From contig JADKIZ010000014.1 in NCBI GenBank assembly GCA_016722445.1, positions 62,001-126,000 on the forward strand: a stretch of 64,000 nucleotides of DNA, written 5' to 3'. The notes beneath the pieces are model-generated. The model searched no databases. It was not told where the DNA came from and worked only from the letters and a program-made list of their open reading frames with translations. Both the position numbers and the translations under genes were made by a program. This DNA is from Flavobacteriales bacterium. GTDB taxonomy: Bacteria; Bacteroidota; Bacteroidia; Flavobacteriales_D; Sanyastnellaceae. This document shows positions 48,375 through 57,833 of the stretch, piece by piece; within the stretch, counting starts at the first letter, position 1, and each line of letters starts with the position of its first letter.

Positions 48375-49203
48375 CAGTTTTCCTTACCGAAGTAGGTGAA
48401 TGAAATCTGTGGGGTAAATCCGAGTACCAAATGATATCCCGTGGCAGCGTCAATTTGAAATCCGCTTATCCGATAGCCAAAGCCGAAGGCATATTGAGCA
48501 GGATCAGAAGCAAATCCGGCGCGGAGGGATAGGTTTTTACAGGCAAATATTCCAGACCTGCACGAACCGTTGCTTTGTTATCAGATGGCTTTTGAACTTC
48601 TCCGGTAATAATGACTTTTTCAGAAAATCTGTATCCTGCACCTAGACGCATCCGTGAAGGAATGCGTTCATCATTGTAATCACTGAGTTTTGCCCGGTTG
48701 GGGTTGTACAAATGTGCGGCAAGCGAGAGCTTTTCATTCATCTGATAAAGAAATCCAGCTTCTCCACTTAAGGTGGATGTCGTGCCATAATTCTCGCCCA
48801 AACGTGTTGTGAGATAATTGAGCTGGATACCCGCAGAAAGTTTGTCGCTTAATTTCATGGCATATGCCAGACCAGCGCGTGAAAGACTGTATCCAGAGTA
48901 GCCAAATGAGCGATAAGAAATCGCAAAAGCGCTTTTTCTGAAAGGCATTGAAGCCACAATTCCTTTGTCGCTGAGCTCTTTTAATCCGAACCGATTTTCG
49001 TAAAACACGCCTGCCTGCACAGATTCCGCGTAGACCAATCCCGCTTGATTGTGCACGGCACTCCAGACATCATGCATCACGAGATACGACCCACCCATGG
49101 CCGATGCCCGCGCTCCTGGTGCATTTTGTGCCCGAACGGGCGCATGCAGAGCGCTGATCACTAGTACTGCGATGATCCGAAGCGTGGTGTGGCAGATATG
49201 CAT
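48374..49203 (-). pseudogene. PorV/PorQ-family outer-membrane protein, frameshifted near the C-terminus
   Basis: About 276 residues when repaired. Signal peptide (ending PVRAQ), then GARASAMGGSYLVMHDVWSAVHNQAG, the hallmark of PorV/PorQ-type (FadL-like) barrels linked with T9SS. The open frame drifts after GLEYLPVK; adding one A to the A5 run (plus strand T5, 48534-48538) continues as NLSLRAGFASDPAQYAFGFGYRI to FTYFGKEN and a stop that overlaps the next ATG as TGATG. This perfect coupling supports the repair. Possibly a T9SS accessory working with the HhH barrel. Confidence 0.8.
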
Positions 49204-49373
49204 ATCAGTCTGTTCTTTTGATGGGCTGCAAAGTAGTGAATCACACGTGAACTGTATATTAACCTAAAGGATACTAGGTGAGTTTTTCAAAGGAATAGGG
49301 ATTTTGATCTCCATCAGGATATGTGGTTGTAATGAATTTCAGGAATTTCGATCAAACTCCGGAATCCGCGTAT

Positions 49374-49381
49374 TATATTTG
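49374..49381 (+). promoter_or_regulatory. -7 box of the tRNA-Leu promoter
   Basis: TATATTTG, an exact TAnnTTTG match, 21 bases before the tRNA. It is followed by CGCCCC, exactly as before rpmH at 60991. No clear -33 TTG was found. Confidence 0.6.
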
Positions 49382-49402
49382 CGCCCCCTTTCTATAAGGG
49401 AT

Positions 49403-49484
49403 GCGGGCGTGGTGAAATTGGTAGACATACCAGACTTAGGATCTGGCGCCGCGAGGCATGGGGGTTCGAGTCCCTCCGCCCGCA
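49403..49484 (+). tRNA. tRNA-Leu (anticodon UAG)
   Basis: Acceptor stem GCGGGCG/CGCCCGC with discriminator A; anticodon loop CTTAGGA in the stem CCAGA/TCTGG gives UAG (reads CUN codons); long variable arm as in class II tRNAs; T arm GGGGG-TTCGAGT-CCCTC. 82 bases; the 3' CCA is not encoded. Preceded by a Bacteroidota promoter box. Confidence 0.97.
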
Positions 49485-49572
49485 CTAATATGTTGTCGTT
49501 CGGGGGAATATTTTGACGGGAAGTTCTTCTGGTCAAAATGAATTACCGGACGATTTTTTTTATTCTTAAAAC

Positions 49573-50925
49573 ATGAATATTGAACGTAACGATCTGGATG
49601 CGTTAAATGCTGAGTTAAGCATCAGTATTGCTCCTTCTGATTATGCCGAAAGGGTGGAAAGTGCCATCAAAAAGTACAGAAAATCGGCTCAAATCCCCGG
49701 ATTTCGCCCTGGTCACGTGCCTGCAAGTCTCGTAAAACAACGCTTTGGAAAGAGTATTCTGGCTGAAGAGATCAATCAGGTGATCCAGGACAATCTCTAT
49801 AAATACATTTCTGAAAACAAAATTGAAATCCTCGGTAGCCCGATTCCTACCGGTGAGGATGATGAAGTTGGAAATTGGGACAATCCCGGCGATTTTAAAT
49901 TCAGATATCATTTGGGATTGGCGCCAGAACTCAATATTGATTTGAATAATTCACTCACCTTTGATTACTTCAAGGTGAATGTGGATGATACTTTGATCGA
50001 TAAACAAGCGAAGGATTTGGCCCGTCGATATGGCAAAATGAGCGAGCCTGAAACGAGTGGCGGTGAAGACATGATCATCGTGAAATTCGATGAGCTTGAT
50101 TCAAATGGTGATGTGAAAGAAGGTGGCATCTCTCATCAAAGTACCGTGAGTGTTGAATTTGTGACGGATGAAATCACCAAAAACAAACTCATCGGACTGA
50201 AAATTGGCGATGAGGTAACTGTTGATCCGCGCCTGCTTTCTGCCAACCACGAGGATCTCGGAAAAATGCTGAATATTTCGCATGATGCTGTTCATCATTT
50301 GGAAAGTCTATTCAGATTAACTGTCGTTGAAATAAAACGCATCGAGCCACACGCAGTGGATCAGGAGCTTTTTGATAAACTCTATGGTGAAGGTGAAATC
50401 AATGGTGTGGATGCATTCAGAGCCAAAGTGAAAGGTGATCTGGAAAACATGTTTGCAGGCGATTCGGACTATCTTTTTAAAAGAGAATTCGCCAAAAAAT
50501 ATACAGAGTCCATCAACCCACAACTTCCGGATTCTTTCCTGAAAAAATACATCGCGCTGACCAATGAGAAGCCTGTTACGGCTGAAATGATCGAGCACGA
50601 TTACCCTTACTATGCTGCACAGTTGAAATGGGAATTGATTGAAGGTAAAATCATCCGACAATATGAAGTGCGTGTTGCACCTGATGATGCTGTTGCTCAC
50701 GTGAAACGCGTTCTGGCTGCACGTTATGCGCAGTACGGATTGCCGATGGAAGACGAAATGCTTACCGAATTCGCGAAAAAATCACTTGCTGAAAAAGAAG
50801 AAGCAAAAAGGGTTTATGACTTTCTCTATGAAGAGAAAATCATGGAAGTTGTTAAGCAAAACTGTACGCTGAATGTGAAGGAAATGTCTTATGATGATTT
50901 CGTGCACATGGCACAACACGCATAA
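49573..50925 (+). CDS. tig: trigger factor
   Basis: Ribosome-bound chaperone that receives nascent chains at the exit tunnel. 450 residues. The N-terminal ribosome-binding domain contains the family loop (IPGFRPGHVPASLVKQRFGKS; canonical GFRxGxxP) at residues about 39-60; a middle PPIase-like domain and a C-terminal helical domain follow. As in many Bacteroidota the PPIase domain is divergent. Transcribed after tRNA-Leu and closed by a strong terminator at 50944. Confidence 0.92.
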   Translation: MNIERNDLDALNAELSISIAPSDYAERVESAIKKYRKSAQIPGFRPGHVPASLVKQRFGKSILAEEINQVIQDNLYKYISENKIEILGSPIPTGEDDEVGNWDNPGDFKFRYHLGLAPELNIDLNNSLTFDYFKVNVDDTLIDKQAKDLARRYGKMSEPETSGGEDMIIVKFDELDSNGDVKEGGISHQSTVSVEFVTDEITKNKLIGLKIGDEVTVDPRLLSANHEDLGKMLNISHDAVHHLESLFRLTVVEIKRIEPHAVDQELFDKLYGEGEINGVDAFRAKVKGDLENMFAGDSDYLFKREFAKKYTESINPQLPDSFLKKYIALTNEKPVTAEMIEHDYPYYAAQLKWELIEGKIIRQYEVRVAPDDAVAHVKRVLAARYAQYGLPMEDEMLTEFAKKSLAEKEEAKRVYDFLYEEKIMEVVKQNCTLNVKEMSYDDFVHMAQHA

Positions 50926-50943
50926 TGCATTCAAATGATATGT

Positions 50944-50976
50944 ATAAAGGCCTCTACGCAGAGGCCTTTATTTTTG
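50944..50976 (+). terminator. tig terminator whose T-tract overlaps a -7 box
   Basis: TAAAGGCCTCT-ACGC-AGAGGCCTTTA followed by TTTTT. The bases TATTTTTG at 50969-50976 also match TAnnTTTG, so the same stretch may serve as the promoter box of pnuC, which starts at 50989. Confidence 0.85.
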
Positions 50977-50988
50977 CTTGCACTTTTA

Positions 50989-51531
50989 ATGAACCGCATC
51001 CTTGAAATATCTGCCGTCGTACTCAATCTGATGTACACGATCCTATACTTGAATGGCAGTTCTTGGTGTTATCTTTTTGGTATACTCGGTCCAGTGACAC
51101 TAGCAGCATTGTGTCTAAGGAACAAGCTCTACGCTGAACCTCTGCTTCAATTGTGCTATGTGGGTTTTGCAATTTATGGTTGGGTGAATGGTGGAGAAGA
51201 ATGGGTGGTGAAACACTGGACATTCAATCAGAATCTACCCTACATTGTGGTGTCGCTCATTCTCGCTCTAACCGCCGGAGTGTTATTAAAAAAGTTTACA
51301 GATGCGAAACTACCCGTAGCCGATAGCGTAGTAACGGTCTTTGGGATTACCGGAACATGGCTCATGGTGAACTATGTACACGAAAACTGGTTATATTTTA
51401 TCATGATCAATTCGATATCTGTACTGATTTATGTTCGCCGCAAACTCTATGTAGGAGCAGCTATGTTTGCACTCTATTTGTTCATGGCAGTGGATGGATA
51501 CTTTGAATTAAAATTGTTTTACGCGTGGTAA
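50989..51531 (+). CDS. pnuC: nicotinamide riboside/mononucleoside transporter PnuC
   Basis: Inner-membrane carrier for the NAD precursor nicotinamide riboside; 180 residues, about six to seven helices. The hallmark WGEW-type substrate region appears as YGWVNGG near residue 63; the N-terminus MNRILEISAVVLNLMYTILY is typical. ATG 50989 is chosen; the longer frame runs through the terminator. The 3' end overlaps the kinase gene by seven bases, a classical pnuC-nadR arrangement: import, then trapping by phosphorylation. Confidence 0.9.
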   Translation: MNRILEISAVVLNLMYTILYLNGSSWCYLFGILGPVTLAALCLRNKLYAEPLLQLCYVGFAIYGWVNGGEEWVVKHWTFNQNLPYIVVSLILALTAGVLLKKFTDAKLPVADSVVTVFGITGTWLMVNYVHENWLYFIMINSISVLIYVRRKLYVGAAMFALYLFMAVDGYFELKLFYAW

Positions 51532-52067
51532 GAATTGCAATTACAGGTCCGGAATGTTGCGGTAAATCCACCCTGGCAAAATGGCTGGGTGAAAACTTAT
51601 TTGATTCAAAGGTGGTGACCGAATACGCGCGCCAATACCTCTGCGATAAGGGCGATGCTTATGAGTACAACAAAGAAGATATCCTGACCATCGCAAGAAA
51701 AACAGCTGCCTATCTCACCAAAGCTTTCAAATCAAATATTGATGCGTTGATTGTGGACACTGATTTCTACGTGTTGGATGTGTGGTGGAATGAAAAATAT
51801 GGCGACCATAATCCTGAAATCATAGAGATGAAACATTCGTATGATTTCGATCTTTATTTGTTGTGTTTGCCGGATTTACCTTGGGAGGAAGATCCATTGC
51901 GCGAAAATCCCGATGACCGCGAGAGACTTTACCAAATCTATCATCAGGAATTAATCAAAGATGGAAGAACCGTGGAGGTTGTGCGTGGAACCGGTGAAGA
52001 AAGAATGAGCAATATTTTGGCGAAAATCTTAAGAAGATTTCCGAAGTTGATGACGGAAGAAGATTGA
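51525..52067 (+). CDS. NadR-like nicotinamide riboside kinase (P-loop ATPase)
   Basis: 180 residues starting at GTG inside the end of pnuC. P-loop GPECCGKSTLAKWLG at residues 8-22, then VVTEYARQYL and IVDTDFYVLDVWW and a lid with RENPDDRERLYQIYH, as in the C-terminal kinase domain of NadR. The nucleotidyltransferase and DNA-binding domains of full NadR are absent, so it likely only phosphorylates nicotinamide riboside imported by PnuC. Its 3' end overlaps convergent vanZ by 39 bases. Confidence 0.9.
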   Translation: MVRIAITGPECCGKSTLAKWLGENLFDSKVVTEYARQYLCDKGDAYEYNKEDILTIARKTAAYLTKAFKSNIDALIVDTDFYVLDVWWNEKYGDHNPEIIEMKHSYDFDLYLLCLPDLPWEEDPLRENPDDRERLYQIYHQELIKDGRTVEVVRGTGEERMSNILAKILRRFPKLMTEED

Positions 52068-52442
52068 AAATGCTTTAGTCGCCGCCACCCCCAATCCGGA
52101 TAACGTTCCAATCAAATCTGCGATCCAATCATAGAAATCACTGTCGCGATCTGCTCCGGAAATTCCCTGATACCATTCTAGCGATGCACCATATGCTAAA
52201 CAAAATAGCATGACAACTAACCACTGTGTGACTGTGCGTCTTTTTCCAAAGAACATGGCGGAACGCCACATCAGAAATGACAAAGCGGAGAACATAACAA
52301 AGTGAACGACTTTGTCAGCATGTGGAATACTGATACGAGGTTCATGTTCAGATGGTATCTTGACCACATGCAATAAAAAGACAATAGCCGCCCAAATAAT
52401 TGGAGCGGCTATGGCCAATATCTTACCCGATCCTTTGTTCAA
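52029..52442 (-). CDS. VanZ-like membrane protein
   Basis: 137 residues, four hydrophobic segments. VanZ pattern: IPHADKVVHFVMFSALSFLMW and the later EWYQGISGADRDSDFYDWIADLIGTLSGL. The role of VanZ-like proteins is poorly known (teicoplanin resistance in enterococci for the namesake). It lies 33 bases after gcvH on the same strand, a pairing often seen in Bacteroidota genomes. The C-terminus overlaps the kinase gene on the other strand. Confidence 0.88.
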   Translation of the reverse strand: MNKGSGKILAIAAPIIWAAIVFLLHVVKIPSEHEPRISIPHADKVVHFVMFSALSFLMWRSAMFFGKRRTVTQWLVVMLFCLAYGASLEWYQGISGADRDSDFYDWIADLIGTLSGLGVAATKAFSIFFRHQLRKSS

Positions 52443-52475
52443 GAGGATAGATATAAATCGTTATTTTCATGTTGA

Positions 52476-52850
52476 TCAGAGCAGTGCCTGATAACCTGCA
52501 GCATCTAGCAATTGACTCATGTCTGCGCCGGCAGCGATTTTTACTTTGATCATCCAGCCATTTCCATAAGGATCGGTATTCACTGAAGCAGGGTCATCAG
52601 CAAGGCCAGCATTCACTTCAAGTACCTCTCCTGCAACTGGCATAAACAAATCGCTTACTGTTTTAACAGCTTCAACAGTGCCAAAAATTTCGTGGGCACC
52701 AAGTGTTTGTCCTTGTGTTTCAATTTCTACAAATACAATATCACCCAATTCGCTTTGTGCAAACTCCGTGATGCCAATGGTGGCAATATCACCATCGATT
52801 TTCACCCATTCGTGATCTTTGGTGTACTTTAATTCGGCTGGAAAATTCAT
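52476..52850 (-). CDS. gcvH: glycine cleavage system H protein
   Basis: Lipoyl carrier of the glycine cleavage complex, cytoplasmic. 124 residues: NFPAELKYTKDHEWV start, GITEFAQSELGDIVFVE, lipoyl-lysine in GTVEAVKTVSDLF, and GNGWMIKVK near the end. Normal length. The lipoyl group would come from the lipB enzyme encoded at 9326-10114. vanZ follows downstream. Confidence 0.97.
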   Translation of the reverse strand: MNFPAELKYTKDHEWVKIDGDIATIGITEFAQSELGDIVFVEIETQGQTLGAHEIFGTVEAVKTVSDLFMPVAGEVLEVNAGLADDPASVNTDPYGNGWMIKVKIAAGADMSQLLDAAGYQALL

Positions 52851-52984
52851 AAGATTTTTTTTATTGTGGGTGTAAATGTAATAGGACAGCGAATTCCTGT
52901 ATGTGATAAAGAATACCTCAACGAATATTTTGTGATTAGCCTCCTGAACAGGCAGTTCATTTTACCTTCGTGTATTCAATCAAT

Positions 52985-53383
52985 ATGAAAATGGAACTTA
53001 CCATAGCGCAGTTACTACTGCTTTTGTTGATCGGCCTGCTCGCAGGTGCGTTAAGTGGTTTTGTGGGTGTTGGCGGAGGCGTCATCATCGTACCGGCCAT
53101 GGTTTACTTACTTGGAATGACACAAATGCAGGGACAGGGAATCAGTCTCGCTGTATTGATGTTGCCGGTAGGCGTGCTTGGTGTGATGAACTATTACAAA
53201 GCCGGTCACGTCAATTTCAATTACGCATTTGTGATCGCCGCAGGTTTTGTTGTAGGAAGTTATTTCGGATCGAAATATGCCTTGAAACTTCCTGAACATA
53301 AGGTCAAATTCATATTCGGGTTGTTCCTGCTTTATATCGCCGGACAAATGCTATGGAAGAGTGGCTCGAAGATTTTTGAATGA
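52985..53383 (+). CDS. TauE/SafE-family half-size permease
   Basis: 132 residues with about four helices, half of the usual 250-residue TauE/SafE sulfite/organosulfonate exporter. Starts GLLAGALSGFVGVGGGVIIVPAMVYLLG, the signature of the first repeat. Half-size versions occur in Bacteroidota and probably dimerise. ATG 52985 is preferred. Substrate unknown. Ends two bases before the convergent proline dehydrogenase stop. Confidence 0.85.
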   Translation: MKMELTIAQLLLLLLIGLLAGALSGFVGVGGGVIIVPAMVYLLGMTQMQGQGISLAVLMLPVGVLGVMNYYKAGHVNFNYAFVIAAGFVVGSYFGSKYALKLPEHKVKFIFGLFLLYIAGQMLWKSGSKIFE

Positions 53384-53385
53384 TT

Positions 53386-54564
53386 CTACATTCCTCGTCT
53401 TTTCATTTCTTTCAAAATAAGACTGAGCTCACGCCCGGTTTGTCCTTTTACCGAAGTGTTTTCCTGTGCCCTTCTAATGAGATAAGGCACCACCTCTTTG
53501 ATCGGTCCATAAGGAACATATTTTGCAACGTTGTAGCCCGCATTGGCAAGATTGAAGCTGATGTGATCACTCATTCCAAACAACTGGGCGAAATAAACCC
53601 GCTTGTCGTTCCTGGCAATTTTCTTTTCATCCATCATCTTCGCAAGTCGCATGCTGCTGTTTTCATTGTGTGTCCCGGCACATATGGAAATGCGATCGAT
53701 ATGTTCGATGCAATAATCCACCGCAGCATCAAAATCCTTGTCGCATGAAGCTTTATCGGGTTGAATGGGATCGCGGTAATTTTTTTCTGCTGCCCGAGCT
53801 CTTTCTTTTTCCATGTAAGCCCCGCGAACAAGCTTTAGCCCTATGAAATAGCCGCGATGGATGGCGCGCTGATGGGAGACTTTGAGGTATTCAAGTCTGT
53901 CGTGACGATACATCTGAAGGGTGTTGTACACGATGGCTTTTTCCTTGTTGTATTTCTCCATCATTTCATCCGTCAATTGATCGATGGCATCTTGAATCCA
54001 ACTGTCTTCTGCATCGATAAACAAAGGTGTGTCGGTGTCGTGTGCCAAAGCGCAGATGTCATCCACCCGACTGCGAACCCTTTGCCATTCGGCAATTTCG
54101 GCATCAGTCAGTTTTTCTTTTGCATTCACTTTTTCCAATAACTCGAAACGGGCAAGTCCGGTTACCTTAAAAACCGAAAATGGGATATGGGGATTTCCAT
54201 GTGCAGTTTTGATGGTCTGAAGGGTTTCGTCTCGGGTACGGTCGAAATCGGCCTCACTGTCTTTCCCTTCAACCGAATAATCTAGGATAGTACCAATGTG
54301 AAATTGGTCCAGAATTTTGGTTGCCCGGGCACATTCAGCAATGTTTTCGCCTCCGCAAAATTGTTTGAATATGTTGCCTTTTATGGCCCATCCGATAGGG
54401 ATGTGTAGGTTGATTGCCAGATTCGTGGCAAATTTACCGAAGCTCACAAAGCCCGGATTGCCAATTAATCTGAACAAATAATACGACTTGCGAAGCTCGC
54501 CTTTGCTCTTATAACCGAATGCAATTTCGGTATTGTCGAATGAAATGCCTGGTTGTGGTTCCAT
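53386..54564 (-). CDS. proline dehydrogenase
   Basis: FAD enzyme oxidising proline to pyrroline-5-carboxylate, first step of proline catabolism. 392 residues from the ATG at 54564 (MEPQPGISFDNTEIAFG), which matches homologues; longer readings to 54609 or 54636 are possible. Motifs: SVEGK, FKVTGLARFELLEK, FIDAEDSW, GLKLVRGAYMEKERARA (FAD/proline site), AGTHNENS, and YVPYGPIKEVVPYLIRRAQEN at the C-terminus. Monofunctional; the second enzyme is not in this window. Confidence 0.93.
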   Translation of the reverse strand: MEPQPGISFDNTEIAFGYKSKGELRKSYYLFRLIGNPGFVSFGKFATNLAINLHIPIGWAIKGNIFKQFCGGENIAECARATKILDQFHIGTILDYSVEGKDSEADFDRTRDETLQTIKTAHGNPHIPFSVFKVTGLARFELLEKVNAKEKLTDAEIAEWQRVRSRVDDICALAHDTDTPLFIDAEDSWIQDAIDQLTDEMMEKYNKEKAIVYNTLQMYRHDRLEYLKVSHQRAIHRGYFIGLKLVRGAYMEKERARAAEKNYRDPIQPDKASCDKDFDAAVDYCIEHIDRISICAGTHNENSSMRLAKMMDEKKIARNDKRVYFAQLFGMSDHISFNLANAGYNVAKYVPYGPIKEVVPYLIRRAQENTSVKGQTGRELSLILKEMKRRGM

Positions 54565-54670
54565 CAGGCCGCGAATTTGGCGAAGGTTGTGGTTCCACCA
54601 AAAATTCATTTCCCTGATTCCACTCATGTAATTCACAAACAGAAATTGAAAGATTGTGGCGGCCGAAGAA

Positions 54671-54678
54671 TATCTTCG
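54671..54678 (+). promoter_or_regulatory. candidate promoter of the dipeptidase gene
   Basis: TATCTTCG (one mismatch to TAnnTTTG) with TTG 22 bases upstream at 54646-54648 and the ATG 24 bases downstream at 54702. It lies in the divergent gap from proline dehydrogenase. Confidence 0.45.
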
Positions 54679-54701
54679 CCACCCAATTTATTCAAAACAA
54701 T

Positions 54702-56081
54702 ATGGAAAAGGCTATTCAGTACATCAACGATAACAAGCAACGTTTTCTCGACGAACTTTTCGAACTGCTGCGCATTCCGAGTGTGAGTGCCGATGCAAAA
54801 TTTAAGGATGAAGTGGCCAAATGCGCGGATTCTGTGGCAGAGCACCTCCGTAAAGCCGGTGCAGACAACGTGGAAGTTTGCAAAACGAATGGCCATCCGA
54901 TTGTGTATGGAGATAAGATTACGGATCCTTCCAAACCAACGGTATTGGTTTACGGGCACTATGATGTACAACCTGCAGATCCCCTCGAACTGTGGCATAC
55001 TCCACCATTTGAGCCAACGGTACGCAAAACAGAAATCCATCCCGATGGCGCCATTTTCGCTAGAGGATCATGCGATGATAAGGGTCAGATGTTTTCACAT
55101 GTGAAAGCCTTTGAAGCCATGATGAAAACTGGAACGCTGCCTTGCAATATCAAATTTATGATTGAAGGTGAAGAGGAGTGTGGAAGCAGCAATCTGGGAC
55201 CATTTGTGAAAGCAAATCATGACAGACTAAAATGTGATGTTATCCTCATCAGCGACACTTCAATCATTGCAAATGATATTCCTTCAATCGACTGTGGATT
55301 GCGTGGTTTGAGCTATGTTGAGGTAGAGGTAACTGGCCCTAATCGCGACTTGCACAGCGGCGTTTATGGTGGTGCTGTATGTAATCCGATCAATATTCTT
55401 GCGAAGATGATCGCTTCTATGCATGATGAAAACAATCACATCACCATCCCTGGTTTTTATGATGCCGTTCAAGTGCTTAATGAAGCTGAGCGCACAGAAT
55501 TGAATAAGGCTCCATTTGATGTGGAGGCATACAAAAAGGATTTGGGAATTGGCGATGTGTGGGGAGAAAAGGGATATACCACGATTGAACGCACTGGTAT
55601 CCGACCAGCATTGGATTGCAATGGTATCTGGGGTGGCTACATCGGTGAAGGCTCCAAAACGGTGCTGCCATCAAAGGCTTTCGCGAAAATTTCAATGCGA
55701 CTTGTTCCCAATCAAAGCAGCGATCAAATCACCGAATTGTTCAAAAAACATTTCGAAAGCATTGCGCCAAAGGGCGTTACCGTGGAAGTTCGTCCGCACC
55801 ATGGTGGTGAACCGGTTGTTACTCCAACTGACTCCAAAGCATATCTTGCAGCAAGCGAGGCTATGCTGAAGACCTATGGCAAAAAGCCTATTCCAACACG
55901 CGGTGGCGGGTCAATTCCAATTGTTGCGTTGTTCGAGAAAGAATTGGGAGTGAAAACAGTTTTGATGGGTTTTGGTTTGGATAGCGATGCCCTCCATTCA
56001 CCAAATGAACACTACGGCATTTTCAATTATTTCAAAGGAATTGAAACGATACCATATTTCCATCACTACTACTCGAAATAA
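54702..56081 (+). CDS. M20 family dipeptidase
   Basis: Zinc-dependent dipeptidase related to carnosinases; 459 residues, cytoplasmic. Metal-site motifs in order: VYGHYDVQPAD, RGSCDDKGQ (bridging Asp), IEGEEECGSSN (catalytic Glu pair), ISDTSI, and the C-terminal DALHSPNEHYGI His. The dimerisation insert includes DLHSGVYGG. ATG 54702 fits the family start. Followed 46 bases later by the LEA lipoprotein. Confidence 0.93.
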   Translation: MEKAIQYINDNKQRFLDELFELLRIPSVSADAKFKDEVAKCADSVAEHLRKAGADNVEVCKTNGHPIVYGDKITDPSKPTVLVYGHYDVQPADPLELWHTPPFEPTVRKTEIHPDGAIFARGSCDDKGQMFSHVKAFEAMMKTGTLPCNIKFMIEGEEECGSSNLGPFVKANHDRLKCDVILISDTSIIANDIPSIDCGLRGLSYVEVEVTGPNRDLHSGVYGGAVCNPINILAKMIASMHDENNHITIPGFYDAVQVLNEAERTELNKAPFDVEAYKKDLGIGDVWGEKGYTTIERTGIRPALDCNGIWGGYIGEGSKTVLPSKAFAKISMRLVPNQSSDQITELFKKHFESIAPKGVTVEVRPHHGGEPVVTPTDSKAYLAASEAMLKTYGKKPIPTRGGGSIPIVALFEKELGVKTVLMGFGLDSDALHSPNEHYGIFNYFKGIETIPYFHHYYSK

Positions 56082-56127
56082 ATCGAAACGGCCGGGTCTT
56101 TGTATTGGCGAATCGAAATTGATTCTG

Positions 56128-56589
56128 ATGAAAAAGCTATTCTTTTTAATTGCTGTTGTTTTCACCATCAGTTCGTGCAGTGTTTACAAGGAAGTTGAGG
56201 TGAAGGAAGTACTCGATGTTCAGATTCTTTCTTTTGACCAGGAAGGAGCGGAATGTGAGATTTATTTGACAGTAGAAAATCCGAATAATTATAAAATCAC
56301 ACTCACCGAAACTCACGTAGACCTAGTGTTTGAAGGAAGACCTTTGGGTGAAGTAAAAGTGTTGGAGAAAACCGTTATTCCGAAAATGGCACAATCAACC
56401 ATTAAGTTGAAGTGTTTGGCCAAGCCGGAAAATATTCAAGCGATCGCCGGTGATATTTTTACGTTGATGTTCAAATCGGAATTTACCATTGAAGGCAAAG
56501 GATATATCAGGGGTAAAGCATTGATGGTTTCGAAAACCGTACCTGTTGAGTTCAAAGAGAAGATTCGGAAAGAAGATTTTGGGTTGTGA
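56128..56589 (+). CDS. LEA type 2 domain lipoprotein
   Basis: 153 residues. Lipoprotein signal ending SSCS (Cys near residue 17), then a single LEA14/WHy-type beta domain (CEIYLTVENPNNYKITLTETHVDLVFEGRPLGEV). Probably anchored in the outer or inner membrane leaflet facing the periplasm; function unknown. ATG 56128 opens the signal peptide. Convergent with the glycosyltransferase gene at 56606. Confidence 0.85.
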   Translation: MKKLFFLIAVVFTISSCSVYKEVEVKEVLDVQILSFDQEGAECEIYLTVENPNNYKITLTETHVDLVFEGRPLGEVKVLEKTVIPKMAQSTIKLKCLAKPENIQAIAGDIFTLMFKSEFTIEGKGYIRGKALMVSKTVPVEFKEKIRKEDFGL

Positions 56590-56605
56590 TTCGCCAGTAT
56601 TGATT

Positions 56606-57833
56606 TCAACACTGATCGAAAATGTCTTTCATCAGTTGAAGAGCATTTTTTTCCACGATAAGAGATTGCTGTTTCCCGGCACCTTTGTCGAAGTTGTGTT
56701 TTATCCTCTGACAATAAATTCTTCATGGTTTCATGGCACGCTGTTAGCCCTTCAGTGTCAAATGAGGTCAGTACTGCTCCCACGCGGTTTTTCAATACTA
56801 TTTCATCATCTTCAGACGTGCCGACTTGAACCAGTATGGGCACACCACACATCAGAAATTCTCCGGTTTTCACCGGAGAACAATATTTTCTCGATTCGAA
56901 ATTTTCATAGGCAATCAATCCAATGTCCGCTGCGCTGACATATTGCGGTATCATGTGAAATGGTATTGTGCTCTTTAAATGAAATCTGGTTTTATCAGCG
57001 TTGCATTCTATCAACCAGTTTTTTATTTCTCTCATATCATAATCAGTAATGATCAGGACATGACCTTCTGGGAAAAGTCGGGACCAAGCGGTGAGTAACT
57101 CTATGGTCGCTTTCTGTCTGTACATCCCGCCGAATTTTCCGGGATAAATGATCAAAGGTTCTTTCGTCAATCCAAGCTCCAATCGAATTTTATTTCGTGC
57201 GGACTCATCAAATTTGTTCAGTTCTTCGTCTACACTCGTTGGAATTCGTATCAGTTTTCCCTTCGCACCCATTGCTTTCAGATCATTCACCATATGTTTG
57301 GTTGTACAGGCAACGTATTCTGATTGGAGTCCTATTTTTTTCTCAAAAAAACGAGCAATCTTATAACGCAATGAGGAAGCATTCATTCTTCCGCTTTGCA
57401 TCATAATCAGTGAATGTGGCTCATAGGTGAATTGACAATAAGGCACTCGCAACAAGCGTGATGCAATAAAGGCGAAGGTTCCCGCTAATGTTGCCATTCC
57501 ACAAATCAAATTCAGCTGTTGTTTTCTGTTGATTTTTATAACGAGTCTTATTCCTTGAAAGGCAGACAGACCTTTTTTCAAAAGAAAAAAGCGACCTGAA
57601 GTGAATTGTCGCGGATACCATTGAATGTGATGATCATGAAACAATTGCTCTTTCAAAACAAGCATTTCGTCAATCGAAACAGCAAATTTTTTCTGCTCAT
57701 AAGTGATGAGATGAAAGATGGTGTTGTCGTCTTTAAGTGCTTTGAGATAAGATAACATGAGGCCTTCGCACAGTGGATCTTTCAAACTGTAGTAAAGAAA
57801 AACGACGATATGTTTTTTGTTCTCATTTACCAT
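56606..57833 (-). pseudogene. glycosyltransferase (GT-B, GT4-like), frameshifted at the C-terminus
   Basis: About 408 residues when repaired. N-terminal Rossmann domain (HIVVFLYYSLKDPLCEG), IIYPGKFGGMYRQK at the interdomain region, and the donor-site stretch IGLIAYENFESRKYCSPVKTGEFLMCGVPILV. Near the end an A7 run (plus strand T7, 56646-56652) shifts the frame; with A6 it reads YRGKNALQLMKDIFDQC and stops at 56606, 16 bases short of the convergent LEA gene rather than overlapping it by 150 bases. ATG 57833 shares one base with the preceding stop (TGATG). Last of four overlapping glycosyltransferase genes. Confidence 0.85.
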
